NCBI RefSeq assembly: GCF_010435915.1
Contig: NZ_JAAFZH010000021.1
Coordinates: 62,001 to 126,000, forward strand
Source: Spirosoma terrae
GTDB lineage: Bacteria > Bacteroidota > Bacteroidia > Cytophagales > Spirosomataceae
Direction: 5' to 3'
Length of the DNA stretch: 64,000 bases
Part shown: positions 7,897 through 15,131 of the stretch, piece after piece
How the letters are laid out: every line of letters begins with the position of its first letter
Numbering within the stretch: position 1 is the stretch's first letter
Made by a program: the position numbers and the translations under genes
Notes under the pieces: generated by a model
What the model saw: only the letters and a program-made list of their open reading frames with translations
Database searches by the model: none
Told to the model about the DNA's origin: nothing

Positions 7897-9171
7897 ATGC
7901 AATCTGATTCTGTTAGTACGATAACTCGAGCTATGCAAGCTACCGATTCCAGTCAGCGAATTGGTCAGCCTACACCTACGGATTTTTGGGAAACGGCCTA
8001 TACATTAGGTTTACCGGCTGCCCTCTGGCGCTTACCTAATCAACGGCACAAACATCTCATTGTCTCTTTCGATGAAACGCTCCCCCGCGTATCGGCCGAC
8101 CTGGAAGAGTTACCAGCTGGCTTTCTCATCAGCCCCTTCGACAATCTGAATACAGAAACCGAAACACCTGCTCAAACGCTGTTTCTGCGCGCTGATGTTC
8201 AGGCTGTTTTTTCAGAAAATGCTCCCACGGCTACGTCGATTGCGGATACGGAGGCAGGAAACCGGTTTCAGCAAACCATTGCCAGCCGAACAGACAATCA
8301 GCGTACTGATCAGGAAATCACGTTCGTTACGTTACCCGATGCTGGCACTGAGCAGGAATACGTAACAAACGTTGCGGAAGCGGTTGAGGCTATGCAGCGG
8401 GGCGAGTTTAGAAAAGTAGTTTTGGCCAGAACAAAACAACTCTGTTTTAGTGACGCCCCAAACGCGGTTGCCTTATTCGATAAGCTTTGCCAGAAATACC
8501 CAACAGCTTTCGTTTCGGCCGTGTCGATACCCGAAAAAGGTCAAATCTGGATTAGCGCAACTCCTGAACGGCTGGTTAGCGTAGATGCAGTTGGAATCTT
8601 TAGAACAAACGCTCTGGCGGGTACTCAATCTGCCTTTGAAGCCGACGGCACACCCAAGCTACCCCAGGATGCGATGTGGTCTCAGAAAGAAATTGAGGAA
8701 CAGGCCATCGTTTGCCGCTATATTATTGAGTGTTTCAAAAAAATCCGGCTGCGGGAATATATTGAAGAAGGCCCCCAAACGGTTATTGCGGGCAATTTGA
8801 TGCACCTCGGCACCAGCTTTACGGTTGATACACAGGCAGTACGTTATCCACAACTCGGCACCGTAATGCTACGTCTGCTTCATCCCACCTCTGCCGTATG
8901 CGGTACTCCGCGCGATCTGGCATTCAGCTTCATTAAACAACACGAAAGCTACGACCGCGAGTTCTACAGTGGTTTTTTAGGACCCGTCAACATCAGCACG
9001 AATGATGCAGGTCCGGCCAGCGATTTATTCGTCCATATCCGGTGTATGAAACTGGAAGGTAACCTTGCCACACTATACGCCGGGGCTGGCCTAACAGAAT
9101 ACTCAATCCCTGAACGCGAATGGCAGGAAACCGAAATGAAATGCCAAACGCTTCTGTCGGTTATTCAGTAA
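7897..9171 (+). CDS. menF: isochorismate synthase
   Basis: 424 residues, chorismate-binding family. It converts chorismate to isochorismate, the first step towards menaquinone (or catecholate siderophores). Supporting motifs of the C-terminal half are FRKVVLARTK, ISATPERLVSVD, AGTQ, the general-base region SQKEIEEQAIV, HLGTSF, HPTSAVCGTPRD and YDREFYSGFLGPV. The N-terminal 150 residues are variable, as usual in MenF/EntC proteins. No other menaquinone or siderophore gene is next to it; Cytophagales use menaquinone, so a MenF role is the likelier one. The gene ends inside a 105-base inverted repeat whose left arm covers the stop codon. Confidence 0.88.
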   Translation: MQSDSVSTITRAMQATDSSQRIGQPTPTDFWETAYTLGLPAALWRLPNQRHKHLIVSFDETLPRVSADLEELPAGFLISPFDNLNTETETPAQTLFLRADVQAVFSENAPTATSIADTEAGNRFQQTIASRTDNQRTDQEITFVTLPDAGTEQEYVTNVAEAVEAMQRGEFRKVVLARTKQLCFSDAPNAVALFDKLCQKYPTAFVSAVSIPEKGQIWISATPERLVSVDAVGIFRTNALAGTQSAFEADGTPKLPQDAMWSQKEIEEQAIVCRYIIECFKKIRLREYIEEGPQTVIAGNLMHLGTSFTVDTQAVRYPQLGTVMLRLLHPTSAVCGTPRDLAFSFIKQHESYDREFYSGFLGPVNISTNDAGPASDLFVHIRCMKLEGNLATLYAGAGLTEYSIPEREWQETEMKCQTLLSVIQ

Positions 9172-9274
9172 AAAAGTTTAGCGTGTATAGTTTTCAGTTT
9201 ATAGTGGCTGACGCGTCAGCAAGTATCTGGCGTCAGCCACTATAAACTGAAAACTATACACGCTAAACTTTTTT
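9170..9274. repeat. 45-bp perfect inverted repeat between convergent genes
   Basis: The left arm (9170-9214) and right arm (9230-9274) are perfect reverse complements over 45 bases, separated by a 15-base loop. The outer ends are A6/T6, so either strand ends in a stem plus U tract, which suits a bidirectional terminator. The left arm begins inside the TAA stop of the isochorismate synthase gene. The inner edge of the left arm and first loop bases form a second palindrome GCTGACGCGTCAGC (9207-9220), giving an alternative cruciform or hairpin. The arms are far longer than needed for termination. Confidence 0.9.
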
Positions 9275-9279
9275 AAACC

Positions 9280-9447
9280 CTACTCATCCGCCCCTTCTGC
9301 CGGGTCGTTTGGTGCACGAGATCCTTCTTCTGAAGTGCGATCACCAGCTTCACTGGCCGCCGACGATTGTGTATCCGCATCGGGTGCGGTACCGCCCTCC
9401 TCTGCATCTGCCGTCGTTACGAGCGGTTCTTCTTTTGATGGTATCAT
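9280..9447 (-). CDS. 55-residue acidic small protein, unknown function
   Basis: A short frame from ATG at 9447 to TAG at 9282-9280. The product is low-complexity and rich in Ala, Glu, Asp, Gly, Ser and Pro (starts MIPSKEEPLVTTADAEEGG, ends DPAEGADE), with only one Lys and two Arg, so it is strongly acidic and probably disordered. It lies 53 bases downstream of another very acidic small gene in the same direction and ends at the outer foot of the 45-bp inverted repeat, which would terminate it. No family was recognised. It was chosen over random because of its position, its terminator and its biased composition matching its neighbour. Confidence 0.5.
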   Translation of the reverse strand: MIPSKEEPLVTTADAEEGGTAPDADTQSSAASEAGDRTSEEGSRAPNDPAEGADE

Positions 9448-9500
9448 GCTATTGGTCGATTAGATTAGTTTCTACGTAAACGCTTCGTAACGTATTAAGT

Positions 9501-9761
9501 TTACTCCATACTATCGTCGTCCAGATCGTCGTCGATGTCATCATCTAAATCTGGATCAAAATCCAGGTCATCTTCACTGAATTCTTCGTCAATATCGGCT
9601 AGATCATCTTCGCCGTAACCGCTGGCAGCACCAGTACCCAGTTCGTCAAATTCGGCATCATCAAAGTCATCGTCATCATCGTCGTCAAAAGCGGCAGATT
9701 CAGGATCTGGGTTTAATAGTAGCACGTCTTCGTCCTGATCAAACGTTGGCTGGTAAATCAT
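9501..9761 (-). CDS. Asp-rich small protein without basic residues, unknown function
   Basis: 86 residues from ATG at 9761; a TTG 15 bases further upstream would add five residues. By count it has 32 Asp and 9 Glu and no Lys or Arg, with a run of seven Asp near residue 26 and a repeated pattern of three Asp plus Leu or Ile at the C-terminus. The first 20 residues (MIYQPTFDQDEDVLLLNPDP) are the only ordinary sequence. Such extremely acidic proteins may bind divalent cations or mimic nucleic acid, but nothing here decides this. A second acidic gene follows 53 bases downstream. Confidence 0.65.
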   Translation of the reverse strand: MIYQPTFDQDEDVLLLNPDPESAAFDDDDDDDFDDAEFDELGTGAASGYGEDDLADIDEEFSEDDLDFDPDLDDDIDDDLDDDSME

Positions 9762-9957
9762 GGTTGAGATAGTCAATTAAGTGATTTCACACCTCATAAC
9801 GCATCACATTTGCGTAAGGTTGGGTGAGCCGTAAATTTATTGACTAAACGGATATAAACACCAATCAAAATTTCAAGTTGATACTATTGTCCTTTTTCCG
9901 TCGTCCGTCTCTGCCTGATGTACAGAAAAATACGACTTAACAATCCGTAATTTTTGC

Positions 9958-11004
9958 ATGAAAAATTATCAGCTCCGCCGGTTATCAGACCAGCCAATTC
10001 TTACAACCAGCGACGTTCTGCCATCAGTTGAGGGCTTTACGGTGTTGGGAGCATTTAACCCGGCCGCCTGCCTGGTGGGCGATGAGGTCATTCTGCTGCT
10101 ACGTGTGGCCGAAGCGCCTGCCTCCAAAGAAGGCGTTATCAGCATTCCACTTATCGACGAACAAGACGGGGCATTGAGTCTCGTAGTAAAGCATTTCGAT
10201 GAACCAACCGTACCCTATGACCCACGTGTGATTTCACTGGGTGGTAAGGTTTATTTAACATCACTAAGTCATCTCCGCATTGCCCGAAGTCGCGACGGCA
10301 TTCATTTTACTATCGACGAAAAACCGTTCCTTTTTCCAGAACGAATGGATGAATCATACGGTGTAGAAGACGCTCGCATTACGTTCCTGGATAATAAATA
10401 CTGGATTACTTATACGGCGGTATCGGAGCATGGGCCAGGCGTTGGGCTGGCTGTGACAACCGATTTTAAAACTGTTGAGCGCGTGGGTATGATTTTGCCC
10501 CCACCTAACAAAGACGTAGCCCTGTTCCCGCAGAAAATTAACAACAAGTACATGCTTCTACACCGGCCTATGGTATCCGATATCGGCAAACCGTCGATCT
10601 GGCTGGCCGAGTCGGAAGATGGCGTACACTGGGGTAACCACCGTTTTTTGTTTGGCGGCAGAGGCTTGGCCGACAATCCATTTGCCTGGGAAGGCGGCAA
10701 AATCGGTGCTGGCCCTGAACCCATTTTAACCGACGACGGCTGGCTGCTGTGCTATCATGGGGCCGATCCTACTCATTCGTATTCATTAGCATTGGCTCTA
10801 CTGGATAAAAACGATCCAGCCACTATACTCGACCGCTCCGAAGCCCCGATGCTGACGCCCGAGCTTTCCTGGGAACGGGAAGGTTTTTTCCCCAACGTCG
10901 TTTTCTCAAACGGCTGGATTCAATGGCCCGACGGACGAATCTGGGTGTACTACGGCGCTGCGGATTCCGGCGTAGGCGTAGCAGAACTCACACGGACGAA
11001 TTGA
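9958..11004 (+). CDS. GH130 family glycoside phosphorylase/hydrolase
   Basis: 348 residues with no signal peptide, so cytoplasmic. It is a five-bladed propeller of the GH130 type: FNPAACLVGDEVILLLRVAE, YDPRVISLGGKVYLTSLSH, SYGVEDARITFLDNKYWITYTA (with the conserved Glu-Asp-Ala-Arg), the phosphate-contact segment LLHRPM, WEGGKIGAGPEPILTDDGWLLCYHGAD and VYYGAADSGVGVAE. Family members phosphorolyse beta-1,4- or beta-1,2-mannosides. The length and the His-Arg pair suit a phosphorylase more than a hydrolase, but the linkage cannot be read. It is monocistronic and ends in a stem-loop shared with the convergent neighbour. Confidence 0.87.
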   Translation: MKNYQLRRLSDQPILTTSDVLPSVEGFTVLGAFNPAACLVGDEVILLLRVAEAPASKEGVISIPLIDEQDGALSLVVKHFDEPTVPYDPRVISLGGKVYLTSLSHLRIARSRDGIHFTIDEKPFLFPERMDESYGVEDARITFLDNKYWITYTAVSEHGPGVGLAVTTDFKTVERVGMILPPPNKDVALFPQKINNKYMLLHRPMVSDIGKPSIWLAESEDGVHWGNHRFLFGGRGLADNPFAWEGGKIGAGPEPILTDDGWLLCYHGADPTHSYSLALALLDKNDPATILDRSEAPMLTPELSWEREGFFPNVVFSNGWIQWPDGRIWVYYGAADSGVGVAELTRTN

Positions 11005-11026
11005 CCTACGTAGCCTATACAAACAC

Positions 11027-11059
11027 AACAGCCCGAAAGCTCAGAACTTTCGGGCTGTT
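11027..11059. terminator. bidirectional terminator
   Basis: AACAGCCCGAAAG (11027-11039) and CTTTCGGGCTGTT (11047-11059) form a perfect 13-bp stem with a 7-base loop between the convergent GH130 and LolA-like genes. Nearly the same stem recurs at 37700-37732. Confidence 0.8.
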
Positions 11060-11102
11060 TGTTTAGCTCACGCGATATGCGTCAGCAGCGTATGATGCTA
11101 TG

Positions 11103-11816
11103 TTATTTGGCAGGCTTTTTAAAGATCGACTCGTCAACTGGACCGTTTACGGTAATTTTCCCGGTCGAGAATGTCAGATTGCCCTGTGGCGACGCCATCT
11201 CCATCGTGTTAGCGAATTTGATGCCGTCCTTATCCTTGTAGTCCGAGAATGCAATTTCGCCCGTCTGTCCATTCATATCCATAGCGACTTTGCTCACCAG
11301 ATAGGTGTTGGCATCCAGGAACTCATCCAGTTTCTGCCCTTCTTTGGTGGTTACCTTCAGGTGGTAGTTGTCTTTACCATCTACTTTTTCTTTACCCACC
11401 AGCTCAACGGTGTTTCCCTTGGCCTTATAGTTCACCAGGGCCCCGAATGGATCGAGCTGACCCAGTTGTTGCTTCACCTGATCGGCAGGCATATCTTCAG
11501 GGTCGCCCGTACCGCCCATCATAGCCGGACGTACCATCCAGCCAGCCGAACCATCAACCACCTGAACCATTGAGTTGCCCATTACCGACGATTCGGTGCG
11601 CATCGATTTCCCAACTACAATTGTCGACTTAGTAGGAATTTCCATACCCTGTACCGATAGCGACCGCTCGATGTAAAGCGTTTTAACGCCAGCCAGTTTA
11701 TCGGCTCCGCCCAGTGCCGTTACGTGTTTGTCAACAATTTCGTCGACCGTCTGCGCATACGCACTGATGGAGAAGCAAACGGCCACCATAGCAGCCAGGG
11801 TCTTGTATGTATTCAT
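11103..11816 (-). CDS. periplasmic LolA-like lipoprotein-sorting-type protein
   Basis: 237 residues with a signal peptide (MNTYKTLAAMVAVCFSISAYA, then QTVDEIVDKHVTALGG). The VDEIVDKHVTALGGADKLAGVKT opening and the following half-barrel strands (STIVVGKSMRTES, GKDNYHLKVTTKEGQ, DANTYLVSKVAMDMNGQ, NTMEMASPQGNLTFSTGKITVNGPVDESIF) are characteristic of the Bacteroidota outer-membrane-lipoprotein-sorting-like family with the LolA/LppX fold. It starts 51 bases after the TonB-dependent receptor gene and is presumably in one operon with it. It could carry a hydrophobic ligand in the periplasm; the ligand is unknown. Confidence 0.72.
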   Translation of the reverse strand: MNTYKTLAAMVAVCFSISAYAQTVDEIVDKHVTALGGADKLAGVKTLYIERSLSVQGMEIPTKSTIVVGKSMRTESSVMGNSMVQVVDGSAGWMVRPAMMGGTGDPEDMPADQVKQQLGQLDPFGALVNYKAKGNTVELVGKEKVDGKDNYHLKVTTKEGQKLDEFLDANTYLVSKVAMDMNGQTGEIAFSDYKDKDGIKFANTMEMASPQGNLTFSTGKITVNGPVDESIFKKPAK

Positions 11817-11867
11817 CTGTTACCTATTGTTTGGTTAAGTTTATGATCGTTCTTATATTATTTCTTA

Positions 11868-14426
11868 CTAACGTGGCTGCCCTCCGCCCGGAGTGCCACC
11901 CGACTGCTGCTGACCATCGCTTTTCACGTCGTCGTTATTAACCGACTTGGCTTTCTTACGAGGGGCATCCATCGTCATTTTACCAATTTTGAGCGTAAAA
12001 GTCAACCGAACACCCCGGTTATACAAATACACGTCGTTTACCTGACTAAAGAGCGGAGAATTCAGGACAGTGTGGATATTAAAACGGTTATTGAGGAAGT
12101 TTTCAGCAGCCAGCCCTAAACTAGCTTTTTTATTGTTGAATTCCTTCTTCACACCAACAGTGTAGAAACCAAATCCACCCTGACGCCCCTGCAATTGTAC
12201 CTGCGTTCCCTGCATAAAACCAAACGCCTGTGCACCCCAGCCATTTTTAAACGTAGCATTCACAAACGAACCCCCACCAATGTTCATCCCACTGTTCGTC
12301 ATCGTAATTGATGTTTTATCCAGTCCCATTGCCTGACCCGTCAGACTAGAGTAGAAGGCATTCAGGAATACACCAACATTAATTTTTGACGTTACGGCAA
12401 CGTTGGTAAACAGGTTCGTGCCATACGCATGCTGACGCCCAATGTTCTGATACATCGATACAATAGCACCCGCAATCGTATCGGACGGCTGACTAACCTG
12501 CGTAATGGCATTGTTGGTGATACGTCCGAAGAAAGTAGCATTAATGAATGTTTTTCCAATTGTTTTGCTCACGCCCAACTCAAAGTTATTGGTCAGTTCG
12601 GGACGCAGACTTGGATTACCAATGGTAATGTTCTGTGGGTTGGCGGCATTGAAGTTTGGGTTCAGCTGCTGCAACCCTGGCCGCTGAATCCGGCGGTTAA
12701 AGCCCAGTTTCAACGTAGTACCTTTAATGGTTTTCGACGCATTAATACTCGGAACCAGTACACCATAATCACCTACACCCAGATTACCACCTTCGCGGGT
12801 GCTGGCATCGATAAAGGTATGCTCATAACGCAATCCTCCTTTGAACGTATACCGGCTCTTGGTGGTATACGTGTAAGACGAGTAAGCTGCTGCAATATTC
12901 TGATGATACGTCAGCTCACCCAGCGTATTGTTCACTTCTGTTGTGAACTGGCCCGATGGCCCTGCAAACAGGTATTTGTAATCGCTGTTTACTTCCCGGA
13001 AGATCGCCTTGCCGCCAAATTCCAGCAATTGATTTTTCTTGATCGGTGTCTGATAATCAGTCTGGAACGTAAATTCCTGGTTAAGGTTGCTGTTAAGGTT
13101 ACGCTGGCGTCCGGTCAGCTCACCGGTACCGTTTAACAGATCGGCATCGAAATTATTGGTCAGATCAGTCCGGCTGTAGAGTGTCGACATACTCCATTCC
13201 TGTTGCGGTTTGAAGGTATGCAGATAATCGACGTTGGCATCGAGCGTACCCGACAGGTTTTTAGAATCGACGTTGCGGCTGGATGTAGAACCCAGCGTAC
13301 CGTTCGTAAACAATTGGGTAATCAGATCCTGCTGGTTGTTCATGTTACGTACACCATAGCGAACACCGGCCGTAATACTTTGATTTTTAGCAATATCGTA
13401 ATCAAAGCCCAGATTATATTGCCCAAACAACCCCGTCATATGGCCATCGCCCGCCTGACGGGTTAAGGTTGTTACGTCGCCAACGCGGCTGGTTTGGTCA
13501 AGATTGGTTTTGGTGATCGTATTGTACATACCACGTCCGAAACCACCCAGCGTAAAGCCAGTTTTCCCTTTCCGGTAGTTACCATTCAGCGATAATGTTG
13601 ATCCACGGTTACCGACGCCCGAGTCAATATTAAGATTCAGGCCCTGCAGGCTGTTCTTTTTGGTGATGATGTTGATAATCCCCCCCGACCCTTCAGCATC
13701 ATATTTCGCCGACGGACTGGTGATTACTTCAACCGTTTTAATTTGATCGGCCGGAATCTGCTTCAACGCATCGGCCACACTGCTGGCAACAATGGTCGAT
13801 GGTTTGTTATTGATCAACACCCGAATGTTCTGGCTACCACGTAGCGAAACGTTCCCATCCAGATCGACCGTTAACATCGGTACCTTCCGTAAAATATCCG
13901 TAGCATCTCCGCCTTTAGCCGTAATGTCTTTCTCGGCATTATACACCATACGGTCTACTTTTTCCTCAATTAAGGCCGCCTGTCCTACAACTGTCACTTC
14001 GTCGAGTGTTTTCGTATTGGCGCTTAATTTAACAGTACCTAAATCAAGCGACTGACCATTCGTAAGCGTCAGATTGCCGATCGTTTTATTCCGAAACCCG
14101 ACAAAGCTGATCAGTACTTCATAATTACCAGCTACCAGTTTAGACAGCGTAAATTTACCTTTGTCATCAGCGACAGTACCATCAATGGCTTTTCCGGTTG
14201 CTTTATTATAGAGCGCAATACTGGCAAATTCGATCGGTTTCGCTTGTGTAGAGTCAACAATAGAACCCGTAATTTTCGCATTTCCCTTGGGGCTTTGATC
14301 ACCCGCTGTTCCTGGCAATGCTTTAGGCTGTGTTGATCCACCCATACTCGGAAACTGGGCCTGGGCGGGCATCTGCCAACTGGCAATGAGAAATAGGATT
14401 GCGATAATGTAAATGTTCGTTTTCAT
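11868..14426 (-). CDS. TonB-dependent receptor-type outer-membrane barrel with regulatory domain
   Basis: 852 residues. A signal peptide (MKTNIYIIAILFLIASWQMPAQA) precedes a carboxypeptidase-regulatory-like domain (about 50-140), a plug domain (about 150-255, with EEKVDRMVYNAEKDI and SGGIINIITKK) and a large beta-barrel of the OMP_b-brl_3 type. Such proteins sit in the outer membrane; this class is widespread in Bacteroidota and the substrate usually cannot be deduced. Unusually, about 34 hydrophilic residues follow the last barrel strand (LTFTLKIG), ending in a Gly/Gln-rich tail, so the C-terminus is not the usual terminal aromatic residue. A LolA-like gene follows 51 bases downstream. Confidence 0.88.
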   Translation of the reverse strand: MKTNIYIIAILFLIASWQMPAQAQFPSMGGSTQPKALPGTAGDQSPKGNAKITGSIVDSTQAKPIEFASIALYNKATGKAIDGTVADDKGKFTLSKLVAGNYEVLISFVGFRNKTIGNLTLTNGQSLDLGTVKLSANTKTLDEVTVVGQAALIEEKVDRMVYNAEKDITAKGGDATDILRKVPMLTVDLDGNVSLRGSQNIRVLINNKPSTIVASSVADALKQIPADQIKTVEVITSPSAKYDAEGSGGIINIITKKNSLQGLNLNIDSGVGNRGSTLSLNGNYRKGKTGFTLGGFGRGMYNTITKTNLDQTSRVGDVTTLTRQAGDGHMTGLFGQYNLGFDYDIAKNQSITAGVRYGVRNMNNQQDLITQLFTNGTLGSTSSRNVDSKNLSGTLDANVDYLHTFKPQQEWSMSTLYSRTDLTNNFDADLLNGTGELTGRQRNLNSNLNQEFTFQTDYQTPIKKNQLLEFGGKAIFREVNSDYKYLFAGPSGQFTTEVNNTLGELTYHQNIAAAYSSYTYTTKSRYTFKGGLRYEHTFIDASTREGGNLGVGDYGVLVPSINASKTIKGTTLKLGFNRRIQRPGLQQLNPNFNAANPQNITIGNPSLRPELTNNFELGVSKTIGKTFINATFFGRITNNAITQVSQPSDTIAGAIVSMYQNIGRQHAYGTNLFTNVAVTSKINVGVFLNAFYSSLTGQAMGLDKTSITMTNSGMNIGGGSFVNATFKNGWGAQAFGFMQGTQVQLQGRQGGFGFYTVGVKKEFNNKKASLGLAAENFLNNRFNIHTVLNSPLFSQVNDVYLYNRGVRLTFTLKIGKMTMDAPRKKAKSVNNDDVKSDGQQQSGGTPGGGQPR

Positions 14427-14611
14427 AGCTTCGTTCTGAGGCTACAAAAATGGTTTAAGGTTCTCAAGCCAGAAAGCGAAACTAGATGAAGTTCGAATTC
14501 GGCGGGATGGATGCCGATTTATGGCTGATGAATGAATTTCTCTTACTCAAAGAGACCGGTGCCTATCGGGGAGCTACGTATCTTGCATCCTCTTTCTAGC
14601 CGATAAACAGG

Positions 14612-15055
14612 ATGGTCAGTCATCAGCACCTTATACTCCCGGCCGTAGCCGCCATCATCTTTGACAAACAGGGCCGAATTCTCCTGCAGAAAAGGCGCGA
14701 TGTCGGCCGTTGGGGGTTGCTGGGTGGCCATGTCGAATTCGGCGAGAGCGTAGAGCAAGCCATTTACCGCGAAATCCAGGAAGAGGCTCCAATAAACGTA
14801 CGTATCGATCAGTTAATTGGTGTTTATTCTGAACCCGCTTCGCAGACGTATCATTACGCCAATCGGAGTATTCAGTACGTAACGACTTATTTTAAAGGCG
14901 AACTACTGAGCGAACTTCCCGACTCGTTTTCCAATGAAGAAACGATGGAACTCAACCTTTTTGCCCCCGACGAGATTCCTGCTGAACTTGCCCTTCTGAA
15001 TCCATTCTGGCTTCAGGATGCATTAACACCTGGACTGATGGCGTTTGCCCGCTAG
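14612..15055 (+). CDS. NUDIX hydrolase
   Basis: 147 residues, a single NUDIX domain that would hydrolyse a nucleoside diphosphate linked to another moiety. The NUDIX box runs from G39 to I61 (Gly, five residues, E45, seven residues, REIQEE at 53-58), but the usual Gly of the box is Pro at residue 60. The metal-binding Glu residues E54, E57 and E58 are kept. The closest look-alikes are the small MutT/NudG-like ADP-sugar or nucleotide hydrolases. The ATG at 14612 is the only reasonable start. The downstream membrane gene begins 76 bases after the stop and may be co-transcribed. Confidence 0.85.
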   Translation: MVSHQHLILPAVAAIIFDKQGRILLQKRRDVGRWGLLGGHVEFGESVEQAIYREIQEEAPINVRIDQLIGVYSEPASQTYHYANRSIQYVTTYFKGELLSELPDSFSNEETMELNLFAPDEIPAELALLNPFWLQDALTPGLMAFAR

Positions 15056-15131
15056 GAAAGACAAAAGCCATTGCTACGTATATACAATACACAACAGTTC
15101 ATATACACAAAAAAGATATCTTGTGGGTATT

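Noticed and set aside
11100-11573. Rightward frame of 157 codons
   Set aside because: It is antisense to the LolA-like gene, whose signal peptide, family motifs and operon context are convincing.
12429-13136. Rightward frame of 235 codons inside the TonB-dependent receptor gene
   Set aside because: It is the complement of barrel coding sequence; the translated product has no domain and the opposite strand is a clear outer-membrane barrel.
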